Shown here in pieces: positions 22,980 to 33,630 of a DNA stretch of 64,000 bases. The DNA is from Volutella citrinella. Its lineage: Eukaryota; Ascomycota; Sordariomycetes; Hypocreales; Nectriaceae. Each line of letters begins with the position of its first letter. Position 1 is the stretch's first letter. The stretch is from positions 1,240,001 through 1,304,000 of the forward strand of contig JAWZSP010000001.1 of the NCBI GenBank assembly GCA_034401135.1. The letters run 5' to 3'. Under the pieces are notes generated by a model, which had not been told where the DNA came from, did no database searches, and worked only from the letters and a program-made list of their open reading frames with translations. A program made the position numbers and the translations under genes.

Positions 22980-24238
22980 GCTGTCTAATACCCTCACAAA
23001 TGCATTGCGATTATGGGACAACGGCGTGAACGGTTCAGGGCTCGGAAAATGAATGAATTTCTATCTGGTTACCTTTTATTCCCTGCCTCGCAGTGACATG
23101 TCAGGCGTGGGCTTGAACAAACCACAATAGATGAGCTTGCTCCTGCCATCATGTGGCGTTTTCTGCGTAACCGAATGTGCATATCCTCCACATTGAACAA
23201 TCATTGCCCATCGTCTTGGCATTATTTAGCCGAAAGTGCCCTTGCTGGCAAGCGTAAATTATGTACTGCCCTCCAGCCTTTCTGAGCATACAGGAAGCTT
23301 CTTAGGTGCCGTAACGCACCAAGGTAAAGACCCCGAAGTAATACTATGGTCCTCGTGTTGCTAGGACGGGCTGTTTCGAGTCGAGAACTACTAGTCCTAG
23401 CCCATACCCATGTCGCCTTGTTTGTCAGTCCTCCGCCATTGGGCGCGTCCGAAGCATTGTCAGAGGATGGCTGCTTTTCGTATCATTCCGCCCGTGCTTT
23501 AGATATAATTGAAGAAGCTGCGTGATCTGGCATCGAAAGACGAAACTGTCACCAGGCGACGTCCACTGCTGTCCAATCCACGCAAACCTGTCGTGCCTGA
23601 ACCTCATAATCATGAGCAATGCAACTATTCTAAGAATACCCGATGTTATAGTATAATCGTGGGAAGTTTCAATCGGCCCAGGGAACCTGCTTGAGAAGCT
23701 CGCTCTATTTTGTTCCTGGCGAGATAAACTAGAGAAAGGGAATCTACGCCATGAGAAGCTGAATATCTACGGTTAGACTGTTCGAGAAAAAAAAAAAAAA
23801 AGGAAGTGTCAAATGGCAATCCACTGATATACAAATGGCTTTCTCATGACATATCCCAGTTCCTGCAGAACAGCACTATCCTCAGCTTATATTCAAGCGA
23901 CCTTTCCAAGGTTGCCCCGTCAAATGGAACGTCCATTACGGAATCCTTTGGCCGCTCTGTGTGCCTTGTGAAACGACGGAAACAGCGCTGTTGACTACGC
24001 CCAAGGCTGTTCACGGATTGGATTGCCGACATGAATCTAAGAGCATCTAGATGGGAGTGAAATTATCACCAATGTAAAACATTTCTACTCTCCGCAGCTG
24101 CCAACTGCTGCCATCTAAACGTCATCAGATCGTAAAATTGTGGTATTGTTTTTCTCAATAACCTGCCCCACTTGGTGTGTTGCTGCCCCTCCTCGCCTAT
24201 GTGCCGCTCCCAATGCCGTCTCTCATGGTGGTATGTTC
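22980..24238. other. Convergent intergenic region
   Basis: About 1.26 kb between RPL8 and NTF2 stops. It has a run of 15 A at 23787-23801 and is otherwise featureless to me. The two 3' UTRs account for part of it. Confidence 0.45.
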
Positions 24239-24934
24239 TTAACCGAAGATCAGCTTGAAGACGTCGTTGAAGACGAAGTACTGTCCGTTGCTGGGGTCCT
24301 TGTTCAGCTGGAAGACCTGGCTGAAGTTCATGGGGCGCTGCTCCTCATCGACCTAGAAAGTATGTCAGAATTGGCAATCATTGCTGTATCATTGGAGTTG
24401 ACATACCAAGAGAGCGCCGGTGACGAGGATGATGATGCCGCCCTGCTCGCTGGAGGGCTGGGCATCAAGGGTAGAGACCTGGTGCTTGACCTTCTGGAAG
24501 GGGAGGCCCTGTTGAGAGAGTGTCAGTGGATAGAGCCGGGATGTTATGGTTGGTTGCGGAAGAGGGAGGACGAACGGCAAGCTTCTCGACGATAGCGGCA
24601 GCTCCAAGGACAGAGGCGGACTCGAAGGTCAGCATCGAGTTCTCACGCTGGCGAAAAGGTTAGAAAATAAACGTGGTGGTGGCGGTCAAAGTCTTGCGTA
24701 CGTAGAGGCTGGCCAAGCTCTTGCGATCGGCGTCGAACTGGTTGTAGTAGAACTCGACGAATTGCTCTGGACACGAATCAGTTCGAAGAACTAGGCGACC
24801 GCGCGCAACTGGTGCTCGGGCGGCTGGAGGAAGCTCGACATACTCGCGACATTCTCAAAGTCTACAAACATGCGGGGTTAGCTTGGGTTAATCTCGCGAC
24901 ACAGGGCGCGCTGCGTCCTGAACATACCGGCCAT
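24239..24934 (-). CDS. NTF2: Nuclear transport factor 2
   Basis: Six exons: 24934-24928 (7 nt), 24861-24844 (18 nt), 24766-24702, 24647-24576, 24508-24407, 24352-24239; 125 residues, the same length as yeast Ntf2. Spliced sequence: [72 protein letters not shown], and the C-terminal [11 protein letters not shown] ... [16 protein letters not shown]2 is a homodimer that carries Ran-GDP into the nucleus and binds FxFG nucleoporins. The donor of intron 4 is GTTCGT, unusual but supported by the frame and by the family sequence on both sides. The first two exons are so short that ORF-based gene finding would miss them. The gene is convergent with RPL8. Confidence 0.96.
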
Positions 24935-25888
24935 CTTGAAGGATTTGTGAGTGGGTTTGCCTCGGCGAAATCTAGAGAGAAGGGGATGCAAGGGGGGTTC
25001 TTAAGAGGGAAAGCAAACACTTGGGAGATGGGCTGTCGCAAAGTCTGCCCAAGAGGAAGAAGAGGAGGCGGGATAACAAAGCGACGGCATGGTGGGGTCG
25101 GGGGGTACAGTGCAAATTAGGCACGCATGTCAGCCTGGGGATGTGACGATGTGGGCTTGGGCTGCTGCCAGGCCAACATCCCGCCCCTTAGCATTGACTC
25201 AATGTGCGCTGCACTGATTAGGTACCGCCAGGCAGGAGCTGTATTTGTAATACGCCAGGCTGGATGCCCTCATGTTTCCGGTCTACGTCTGTCTTTTGGG
25301 CTCTATTAGCTCACCATTGGCCGAATCCCGTCGGTTGGCTCCGAAAGTTTGCACCTCCCTCAGGCACCGCCGTTTGATGAGGAGTGGCGGGGGTTTGTTG
25401 GCTGAGGGCAGGGCTGGCGCACAGTGCTGCTCGATAGAGGCATAAATGGCGGGATGTAGCTTGCTTAGGGCGATATGCACGTTGCCAGGTACGTGGGCTC
25501 CGTCCAAGCTCCACCTGCTCCTCATATCCGCACCAGCTCTGAAAAACTTCTCCTTCTGTACCCTACCAACTGAAGATCCAAGCAAGGCAGCCAATTCGGC
25601 CACGTTCGCCGCTGCCCTACTGCAGTATCAGCTGCTCATGGGTCTCTGCCATTCCTGATCAGGCACATTCACTGCTATGGTAAGTTGCCAAAATCATTGC
25701 TGCCCATTGCACAACGCGAATTTTGCCCCAACATGATGATACTTGCTTATAAGAACGGCCAACTGAATCACAATGTGGATATCAATTGTACCAAGCTAAC
25801 TATCTGACCCTTTCATTGTTACCCTCCTCACTTTTCCCCTCATCAGCGCACATGCGACGACCCGTTGCTAACCGCTGAATCAGTCTGT
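24935..25888. other. Intergenic region upstream of NTF2
   Basis: About 0.95 kb. It includes the NTF2 promoter and the 3' side of the hydrolase gene. An ATG directly followed by a donor-like GTAAGT lies at 25676 on the plus strand, but the product it would give is not convincing. No other gene is seen. Confidence 0.4.
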
Positions 25889-27801
25889 CTACCGCGACAT
25901 CTTGTCAATCTTCTTGAAAGAGACCAACCCGTCGAATGAACCGCCAAGCGACGAAGACCAGTGGACCTCCAGGCTGCCCGGTTTCCCATCAGGGCCGAAC
26001 CTGAATTCAACCTTGATGTACTCTGCAAATAACGTGACAGGCTTCTCCAGCTGACCCATGTACATGAACCACCAGTTCCCTGAGACGTGGTCCATTCGGA
26101 TATGGAACGGCCACGTCATGTCTTTCCGATCAGCCACGAGGATCTCCTTGGTAGGGTCGTCGGGGTCCTTCGCCACGCGTAGCGTGATGTACTTGTAGCC
26201 CACGTCGTAGTATGTGCCTGCCAATTCAGAAGCCGACACGGATGACGGAACAGGAGGGTTGGGCAGCTCAGGATAGACTTCCCTGAGGGCCTGACTCTTA
26301 CTGCGGTTGAACCTTTTCAGGGCAGCCGACCACCTATATCGTATTAGCAAGCACGGCGGTCAGCTTCATCGGAAGTATCGATCACTCACTTCCCGTCCAA
26401 GTCCGGCTGGTCCTTAGGCGCAATGTCCAGCTTCTCATTGATGAGCCGGAACCCCAACACCTCGGCAATCGTATTGGCTGTGAGGAACGTATTGGAAAAC
26501 GCAACCACTCCAAACTTGACTTCCGGCAACCAGTAGACCTGGCAACCGTAGGCGAGGAGGCCGCCCGAGTGCTCATACACGACGTGTCCGTTGTAAAGCG
26601 AACGATCCCATCCCAACCCATACATGCCGATGTCCTTGCCGAACGCGGGCATGGAGCTCAATATCCTCGGCGTTCGAATATCCCTGTGCACATTGCTTGA
26701 CAAGGGGGCTGCCTGGTGAATGAGGCACCGCAACCAGCGTGCGTAGTCGAGGGCGTTGGAGATGATGGCGCCGGCGCCGCTGACCTCCTTGAGGGGCATG
26801 AACGGCACCTCGCAGAAGTTTCCCGTTTCCTTGTCACGATAGTATCCATCAGCGAGGTGCTGAGGCGCGGCCCTCGCATCGCCCAAGTTGAAGTAGGTCG
26901 AGTCCATTCCCAGCGGTTCCCAGATGGTCTCGCGCAGGACAGTCTCCAGAGACGTGCCGGTCAAGGTCTCGATGACGTGAGAGAGCACAATGAACATCAA
27001 GTTGCAATATTGGTGCTCAACCCGTGGCTCCGCAGTCATCTCGAGGTTGCGGAGGTTGCGCACGACGTCACGAACTGTGGCCTGGCGCTTCTCCCTGGCC
27101 TGTCCATCCCCAGACGGGGGATTCTTGTCGTCGACATCGACAATCCGCGACACAGCCCAGTCATGGCGCGGCATGCCGGTGCGGTGGCAGACGGCGTCCT
27201 CGAGGGTGAGGTGCTGCGTAGCCCACTCATCTTGCAGCACAAAGTCATCCCGGATGATGGACGAGATGGGCGTCTTCCAACCGCGGGCAAGCTCGGGATA
27301 TTCGTTGGAGTCAATCATTCGAGCAAGGGTCGCGCCCACGAAGGCCTTGGTGGTGGACGCGCCGAACCAAAGCGTATCAGGCCTCGCCGGCTCCTCGTCA
27401 ATTGTTGCCCAGCCATATCCCTTGGTTTCGCGTCACCGTCAGCACACCTCGTACTCGTGGACGAAGAGCAGTCGCCGCGTTAAGGCATCGGGCTCACCCA
27501 CCTGAGAATAGATCTTATCCCCATCAACGACTGCGATAGATACGCCGGGAACGCCCCATTTCTTTAGGGTCTCCCGAGCAAACTTGGCCAAATCCTCTGT
27601 GAAAGGGTTGTTATTGCCTGGCTGCTCCTCTTGCTGCTGGTCCACTCCCAGATGCCTCGCAGGAGTGGGAGCAGGGAGTTCAGGAAGCTCGCATTCACCA
27701 ACCATGGCAGCGGACGGGTTAAGTTGGAGGCTGAGGGCAACGGGACTCGATCCGGATTCGTGGCTAGCAATTATTGGGGGCAATCGCGGTGTTTGTGCCA
27801 C
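25889..27801 (-). CDS. Beta-lactamase-like serine hydrolase (class C / S12 family)
   Basis: Three exons: 27801-27502, 27420-26390, 26333-25889; 591 residues. The catalytic domain spans about residues 70-450. It has the nucleophile motif S-T-T-K (Ser122, Lys125, in FGASTTKAFVG), the Tyr motif Y-C-N (Tyr238, Asn240), and HSGG in the position of the third KTG-like motif. The last ~150 residues form a separate module with ELAGTYYDVGYKYITLRV, resembling the beta-barrel domain that follows the hydrolase in many fungal members. There is no obvious signal peptide, so it is probably cytosolic. Fungal relatives include LovD-type acyltransferases, esterases and D-aminopeptidase-like enzymes; no biosynthetic cluster surrounds this gene, so a secondary-metabolite role has no contextual support. 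Substrate unknown. Confidence 0.88.
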
Positions 27802-28618
27802 GTTGAGTGCTCTCTACCAGTCTTGACATGCCCCATCGGTCATACATGCGACTCGACAGGGGCCTTTTGGATTGATGTTGGGCCACGCAACTCGGCCTAC
27901 CTATTTAGGCAAGTTGCTACATGCTAGCTGCTGCCAGCTACGCCACCGTCGGTTTTGGAGATATCATACAGTTCAAATAAGCTTAGGTTCCGCCCCCGGC
28001 CTTCTAAGTTAGCCACTCTCCTTAGAGATCTGCACGGAATCTGATAACGAGGGATCCATAGTCCGTATCAACTGACTTCATCAACCACTCTTTACTCGAG
28101 CTGGGGGCTACGCCTCGTCTGTAAACAGGTCATGCACCTCAATGTAGTCTGCAATCAACGACGAAAACGACTTTCTGCGAAGTAGGGCACACTTCCATTG
28201 TTCCTCTAGAGTCTAGCCATCGAGCCTGATCCTGATAGCCTATGTAGATTGAAGCAATCCTTGAAGCAAGCAATCCCTTGGTTTCAACAAACCCGCGGCA
28301 AAGTGGGTTCGTTGGTTGCCTTATTCTGACAGACGAAAGTCCATACAAATACCCGCTAACGAGACAACTCAATCACAGCTCGTCCAAGGGCCCCAAAAGC
28401 CCAAGCCTTTTTTCTTATGTATCTATGCCAAATTTTACCACCCATGCACCATGCAGTCGATGTGCAACGCCAGGAACATTCGTTGTGACAGCCGTGCTCT
28501 TTCTCGTCCATCACAAGCTCTCATGTCACGGTCTCATAGTCCAGGGAAGCAAATGTGGCCCATGCCGCTGCAGCCTTCGCAATGGGAAGGCAGCGAATCC
28601 ATCGTTAAGTTTTCACCT
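27802..28618. other. Intergenic region
   Basis: About 0.8 kb between two minus-strand genes, so it holds the hydrolase promoter and the 3' end of the DUF7918 gene. No gene seen. Confidence 0.45.
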
Positions 28619-30456
28619 TCAGAGCTCCTCCTCTACATCAATCTTCTGGTTCGATATGATTGCGGCTGGCTCGTTGGGTTTGGTCCCCGTCGAGGAGTTT
28701 CCAGACACGATGGCATCGAGAGTTGCACTCAGGTTCTGTGCCATCGAGCTGGCAACGGACTGGTCCAGGCTTGGTCTTGGTTTCTTAAGCGGACTGCCCA
28801 ACACTGAGTCGGGAAGAGCATCCGCTGCAGTGGTCGAAGCGGCATTCACACTCTGCGACTGGTTGGCACTTGATGTGGGCACCTCCGACCCTGTCGCCTG
28901 TGAGGAATCTGGCGTGGATTTGCCATCAGGGTCCGCTGAATGAGCCCTCTTGAGCTGTTCAATAGTGTCAGAAACAAACTGGAAATGCCACATCGCTGGG
29001 AAGCGTTCTTCACTTACGTGAATGCGGTTCACGCCATCGGCCAGTTCGCCTTGGAACTGGGCGTCTTCCGGCGCAAGCTTTCCGTCAACATCCTTATCGT
29101 CGACTTGATTCATGCTACCCAGGACATCGTCGTCGTCATCGTCGTCGTCGTCGTCGCTATCCTCAGCAATGTTGCCGTTGCTCTTCTTTCGCGCCTTGCG
29201 TCGTCTCGCAGCCTCGGTACCTTGGTCACGGAAGGTAGAGAAGCCAACAGTACCACCTGCCTTGAGGGGGCCGAGGTTCGAAAAGTCGATTTGTCCGGAT
29301 CTCCGCTTGGCCGATCCCGGCGTGGTCTGGGGGTTCTTCGAGGATTGTATCACTCCGAGCTTCTGAAGCTGTCCTGCACAAGATATTAGCCGAGTTGCAC
29401 GGCGTTGAAAATGTCAGTAAATCTCGACTTACGATCCCCTCTGTAGAAGAAGGTGAAGGTGGCATAAGGCTTATCAGGTCCGTCAATGCCAGTAACAGTT
29501 TGCGTACTGATCGTCTTAGGATCAAGCGTCTTGGGCTTCGCGAAGCTCGTGGTGTGCTCGACATCGGCTTCGAGGCCGTTGCTGTTGCCTCCGCTCATGT
29601 CGTCCTCGTCGCCGTCGTGGGCATCGAACTGTGGTGAGTACTCGCCTTTCTTAATCTCCCCCGAAGCCAGAACTCGGAACATGGCAACCTTGATCTGCCC
29701 GGTGGCCTCTGGGGGTTCGTCGTCGTCATCGGACCAAGAGTCTGAGTCGTCGCTGACAGCTTCGATGGGCGACTTGTCATCGGCGCCGTATCGGAGGGTG
29801 TCCCTCCTGCTCTTGGCTCCGTCTTCCGGATCCATGCCGCCGAGCTCAGCCTGTTGGCGTCGTCGGCGTTTCTCGAACTTCTGGCGGCGCCTCTCCAGCT
29901 TCTCAGCGGCATCATGACCCTGGAGATCAAGTCCATTGAGCCAGCGCTCGAGGCCAACCTCGCGGAAAAGGAACTCGCGCTCTGCAAGCCCACCGCCTTC
30001 AGCGTCGGGGACCTGGACCCACCGACTGTTTACCCAGGTTTCTTCGCCTGGGCGCAGGAGCGTAGCAACCTCCTCCTTTGCTCGACCGTCAAAGTAAATG
30101 TATGCGGCGATGGTTTCATTTTCGGAGTTGGTCATGGGAATGTAGGGGTTGACGAGCCCTGAGGAGTTGTTGCGGTCGCCAGGGTTGATCCCACCGACAA
30201 ACTGGGGCTTCGGGTATGGGTTGCCATCGCTGGGCTTCGGAGTTGAATAGGGGATGGGCAGACCGGGAGTGAGGAGGGTAATGGAGATGGCAAACTTGGC
30301 CGGTTCCGGTTTGTTGGAATCGCCGCTCAACTGAGGCTGAGGCACGGGGATATAGGTGCTGATTCGTGAGAGGCGTGACTGCTTTTGCATGCCGTGCTCG
30401 GGCAGCGGGGCTCCATTCGCATGGATGCTGACCGCAATACCCTTAAAGCAGGGCAT
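28619..30456 (-). CDS. DUF7918-type protein with acidic and coiled-coil regions
   Basis: Three exons: 30456-29433, 29373-29018, 28954-28619; 571 residues from the Met of MPCFKGIAVSIHANG. An open frame continues upstream to 30681, but that part is Pro/Ser-rich and looks like leader. The N-terminal ~200 residues are a beta-rich domain (FAISITLLTPGLPIPYS, NETIAAYIYFDGRAKEEVATL, LAEREFLFREVGLERWLN) of the kind named DUF7918 in fungi. A basic coiled-coil (AEKLERRRQKFEKRRRRQQ) and acidic stretches follow, then a strand-rich segment (KPYATFTFFYRGD). The second exon encodes a run of ten Asp. I infer a 63-nt intron at 29017-28955 (GTAAGT ... TTTCTGACACTATTGAACAG); it has no stop and keeps frame, so an unspliced reading is also open. 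Function unknown, possibly nuclear. Confidence 0.75.
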
Positions 30457-31866
30457 CGTGGCGGGTTGGGGCGTATGCGACGGGAGACTTTGGGAGGGTG
30501 GCGAGAGGCGAGGGCCCTCAAGAAGGAGGAGGTCGAGTGGTCGGGCTCGTTCTCGGTTCGTCGTTGTGTAGAAAGCTGGGAGCCGTTGAGGTGTGGGCGC
30601 CGTGATGAGCGGAGCGGGCTGTGGGGGGCGGATCGATGGGATGGCTGGCTGGCTGGCCGGGTTGCTGGCTGGGCTGCGCACCGAGCGTTCAGCAGCTAGC
30701 CATGTCCCTCTGGCGGCTGGGAGGGGCGCGGAAGCTAGAGGCTAGCACGAAGGAGAGCTCTGGGAGGGACTGGGGTCGCGCAGCGAGTAACGGGTTCGCC
30801 GCACAGCGAGGTGGGCAAGATGAGTCGTCCAGAGCAAGCGTGCACTGTGGGCTGAGGGCGGCTGCTGGATGATTAAGGACGAAGCAGTGGAGGTTTGTCG
30901 CGGGACAAGGCGGGCAGGCGGTGGTGGAGTTGAAACCCGGGATGACCCCGGAGGGGCGGGCGCGTATGGAAGGGGCGTCCACACGGGAAGTTATGAACCT
31001 AGGGGGCAGGTGCACCAACAGTGATCACCTCAGTACTAGTGCTACTGGTCTTGTGCTAGTGGTTGAAGCTACCTGCTAAGCGACGGTAAAGCGCACGCAG
31101 GAAGGGCTGCCCCGGCCTTTTTATTGACACGGCAAAATCAAAGGCAGCTGAACACAACGGGCACCGGAGCACAGCGCTAAGGGTGCGCTCGCTCCCGGAG
31201 CATGTACCGTTGAGACAATGGAGCTGTGATCGAGGCGTTCAGGCAAGGTCCCTTGGCCGGGACAAAGCCTTTTTTCCTTGGCCAGGGAGCCTTGAGGGTT
31301 TGCGAAGAGCCACAGCCGGCAGAACAAGTCAGCAGGCACTGTCAGCTCCACTCGAGGGGCTTCACACAGGTGCCGGCGGGGCGCGGTTCCTGAGCTGCCA
31401 AAATAGTGCCGGATTCAACAACTACTACTAGATACCGAAGGCAGGTTGATAGAGCCGTTCGTATCAACGTAGCTGGTTCATATCCTTTCTGGTACTATCA
31501 ATAGTCGGTCGTTGTTACAAAGAGGTCGCCAATGCGCCGCGTAGCCCAGACAATCAGGCCGCAATGTTCCTGGCAACGGTTCCCACTGTGCAGGACACCC
31601 CCAGGGACCGGCCCAGGTATCCCGCGTCTATGACGGTCACAAGGCCACTTTAGCCAGTCGCTCCATCAAACAGCGTGGTAATACATACTAGAATTACCAC
31701 CAGAATTCCCGAGCTGTCATTGCACCAAAAATTCTTATGATGCAATTGGTACGGCGTTGAAAGCATTAACTCATCCCAAGGGTATCTACAAACCATTCAA
31801 TAGCAGTTCCAGTCTTCCAATCATGTCCTCTACCAATGGAGAAAATACCATTACCTTTCTCCTTCC
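30457..31866. other. Intergenic region upstream of the DUF7918 gene
   Basis: About 1.4 kb up to the seipin stop. The part near the gene carries GGCTGGCTGGCTGGCC short repeats (30,640-30,680) and is GC-rich. It is likely promoter and 5' leader. No gene supported. Confidence 0.45.
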
Positions 31867-33130
31867 TCACCCCATGGTGCTTCGCGATGACCTCCTGCGC
31901 ACGTCCCCTTTGCCCTCCTCACTGTAGCTCGTACCAATTCCAGAATCACGAGCCCGCCCGTCAAGCTCGTCGTTTCCGTCGTCGTCTTCGTCCTCGTCAT
32001 CTGCTTCGGCGCCTCCCCGAGTAAGTTCCGCGAGTGGCTGCTCGACGTCCAGCTCCTCCTTCACCTCGGGCTCATACTTCAACGGGGGTTGGCGCCCATA
32101 GGTAGGGAATGTTTCCGGATGGTCAGTCCACTCTGCCTCGATCTCATCCTCGTTCTTTACTGCCTGTCGCCAAGCACCCTCAAGTTTTTGCGTTTTATCA
32201 TCCCCGGCGCTCCCGGCTATGCTACTCCATACAAGCCATGCCAACACCATGAAGACCACCTCACAGCCCCAGAACAAGAACGTGAAGGCGAGGTAGGTGG
32301 TGATGCGGTAGTGGACCATCAGCCAGCGTAGGCCGCGGAGTTGCGCCGTCAGTCGTAATGCGGCGCTGTATACTTGAATGTTCTGGCCTGCCTCTACCTC
32401 CAAATATGCAGACCCAGGGAGCTTGGAGCCCTTGGAGAACCTAACCCTGTCCGCAAGAGGTACTATCATCGTGTCGGTGCTTGATCCAGGAACAAAGACG
32501 TGATAGATTAGAAAAAGGATGCGCGATGCAAGTGACACGAATGGGTCAACGAATTTCAGCAGAGCGGGTCTACGCGAGCTGAAGACGATGTTCGCATCAC
32601 CAAAGCCGTTGTGGTTTGTTGCGTGATCTTCAGCGCTCGCCTCGAGTTGGTCGTCGATAGCTGCATCAAGAAGGTGCAATCGGATCATAAAGTTTCCTCG
32701 CTCGACGTTCGGTGCCGATCGCGGCAGAGAGAGAATCAGAGCTATGTCGTACTCTTGTTGAGTCTTCATCGGGGGTGTTGTAAGTGATACGATCCCGTAC
32801 GGGTTGGTGCCGGTGCTAAACAAGGAAAGGGTCAGCAGGTACACTCATTGGGAATGAAGTACACAGAACGTAGGTACCCATATTGAAGATGTATCGGCGC
32901 CGTCACGACCTCGTGTGGGAGGAAGTTCTGGAAGAAGAGTGCCGATGCGATGGACGCCGAAAAGAGCAGGGTCACAGCCGCAGACGCGAGGAGGACGGTG
33001 TTGACAACCGCCCTCTGCACGGGTTTGGACGTCACCACACGCGCAGTCTCTTGCAATGTTTCCTATTGTGCGATAATTCGTGAGCTTCGATTTGCGATCG
33101 CTGGTGGCTCGACGGGCGGTTTCTTACCAT
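31867..33130 (-). CDS. SEI1: Seipin (lipid droplet assembly protein)
   Basis: Three exons: 33130-33128 (start codon only), 33062-32878, 32815-31867; 378 residues. A first membrane helix (VVNTVLLASAAVTLLFSASI, about residues 20-45) leads to FFQNFLPHEVVTAPIHLQYG. A lumenal domain follows (NPYGIVSLTTPPMKTQQEYD, LSLPRSAPNVERGNFMI), then a second helix (ITTYLAFTFLFWGCEVVFMV) and a very acidic cytosolic tail. This order (helix, conserved beta-sandwich, helix) is the seipin family (Sei1/Fld1, human BSCL2), an ER oligomer at the ER-lipid droplet junction. Exon 2 has no Met in a plausible place, and ATG|GTAAGA at 33130 supplies one. The acidic C-terminal tail varies between fungi. Confidence 0.9.
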
Positions 33131-33630
33131 TTTGAGCCCGACACGACTGGAGGCGCGTCGAGTTTGGGGCGTTGAGAAGAGGAGCGAAGTGGGAGTGGCC
33201 TGGATGGGAATGCGACGAACTAAACGTCATCCCGCACCAGCTCCTGTCGCGGGGTACGTACCGCAACAGCTGACCCACCACTCACCAACATGCATTTCTT
33301 TACATTCCAACGCACATCCTTCATCACCAAATCAGCACAGAACGGGATCACTACAGGCGACGGGAGAGGTCAAGAGAGCAAGTTTACGGAAAGAAATAAT
33401 AATATATAAGTCCCTAATTGGTAATCGAAGCGGAATGAGTACAATTTGTGACTACAAACACCAAGATCAAGTCATCACGATCGGTTGGTTATCAAAGACC
33501 AGCTCGCTCCCATTCCCTCATGGTAACGAACGAAATGAGAAATCTCAACAGAAATAGCCGACGCGTCCATAAAATCCATAACCAGTTCATAAGTCACTAA
33601 ATCAAGTCGCTCGCTTGGCTGCACAATCAA
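33131..33630. other. Intergenic region upstream of seipin
   Basis: About 0.5 kb between two minus-strand genes: seipin promoter and the 3' UTR of the F-BAR gene. No gene seen. Confidence 0.45.

Noticed and set aside
25676..25930. Possible small plus-strand gene beginning ATG|GTAAGT with an acceptor at CTCATCAG (25853)
   Set aside because: The splice signals are good, but the product would be about 30 residues antisense to the hydrolase 3' end, with no recognisable sequence.
26716..27483. 255-codon plus-strand frame opposite the hydrolase
   Set aside because: Shadow of the beta-lactamase-like coding strand.
29120..29160. GTC/GAC trinucleotide run that resembles a short repeat array
   Set aside because: It encodes the ten-Asp stretch of the DUF7918 protein and is a coding microsatellite, not a CRISPR or regulatory array.
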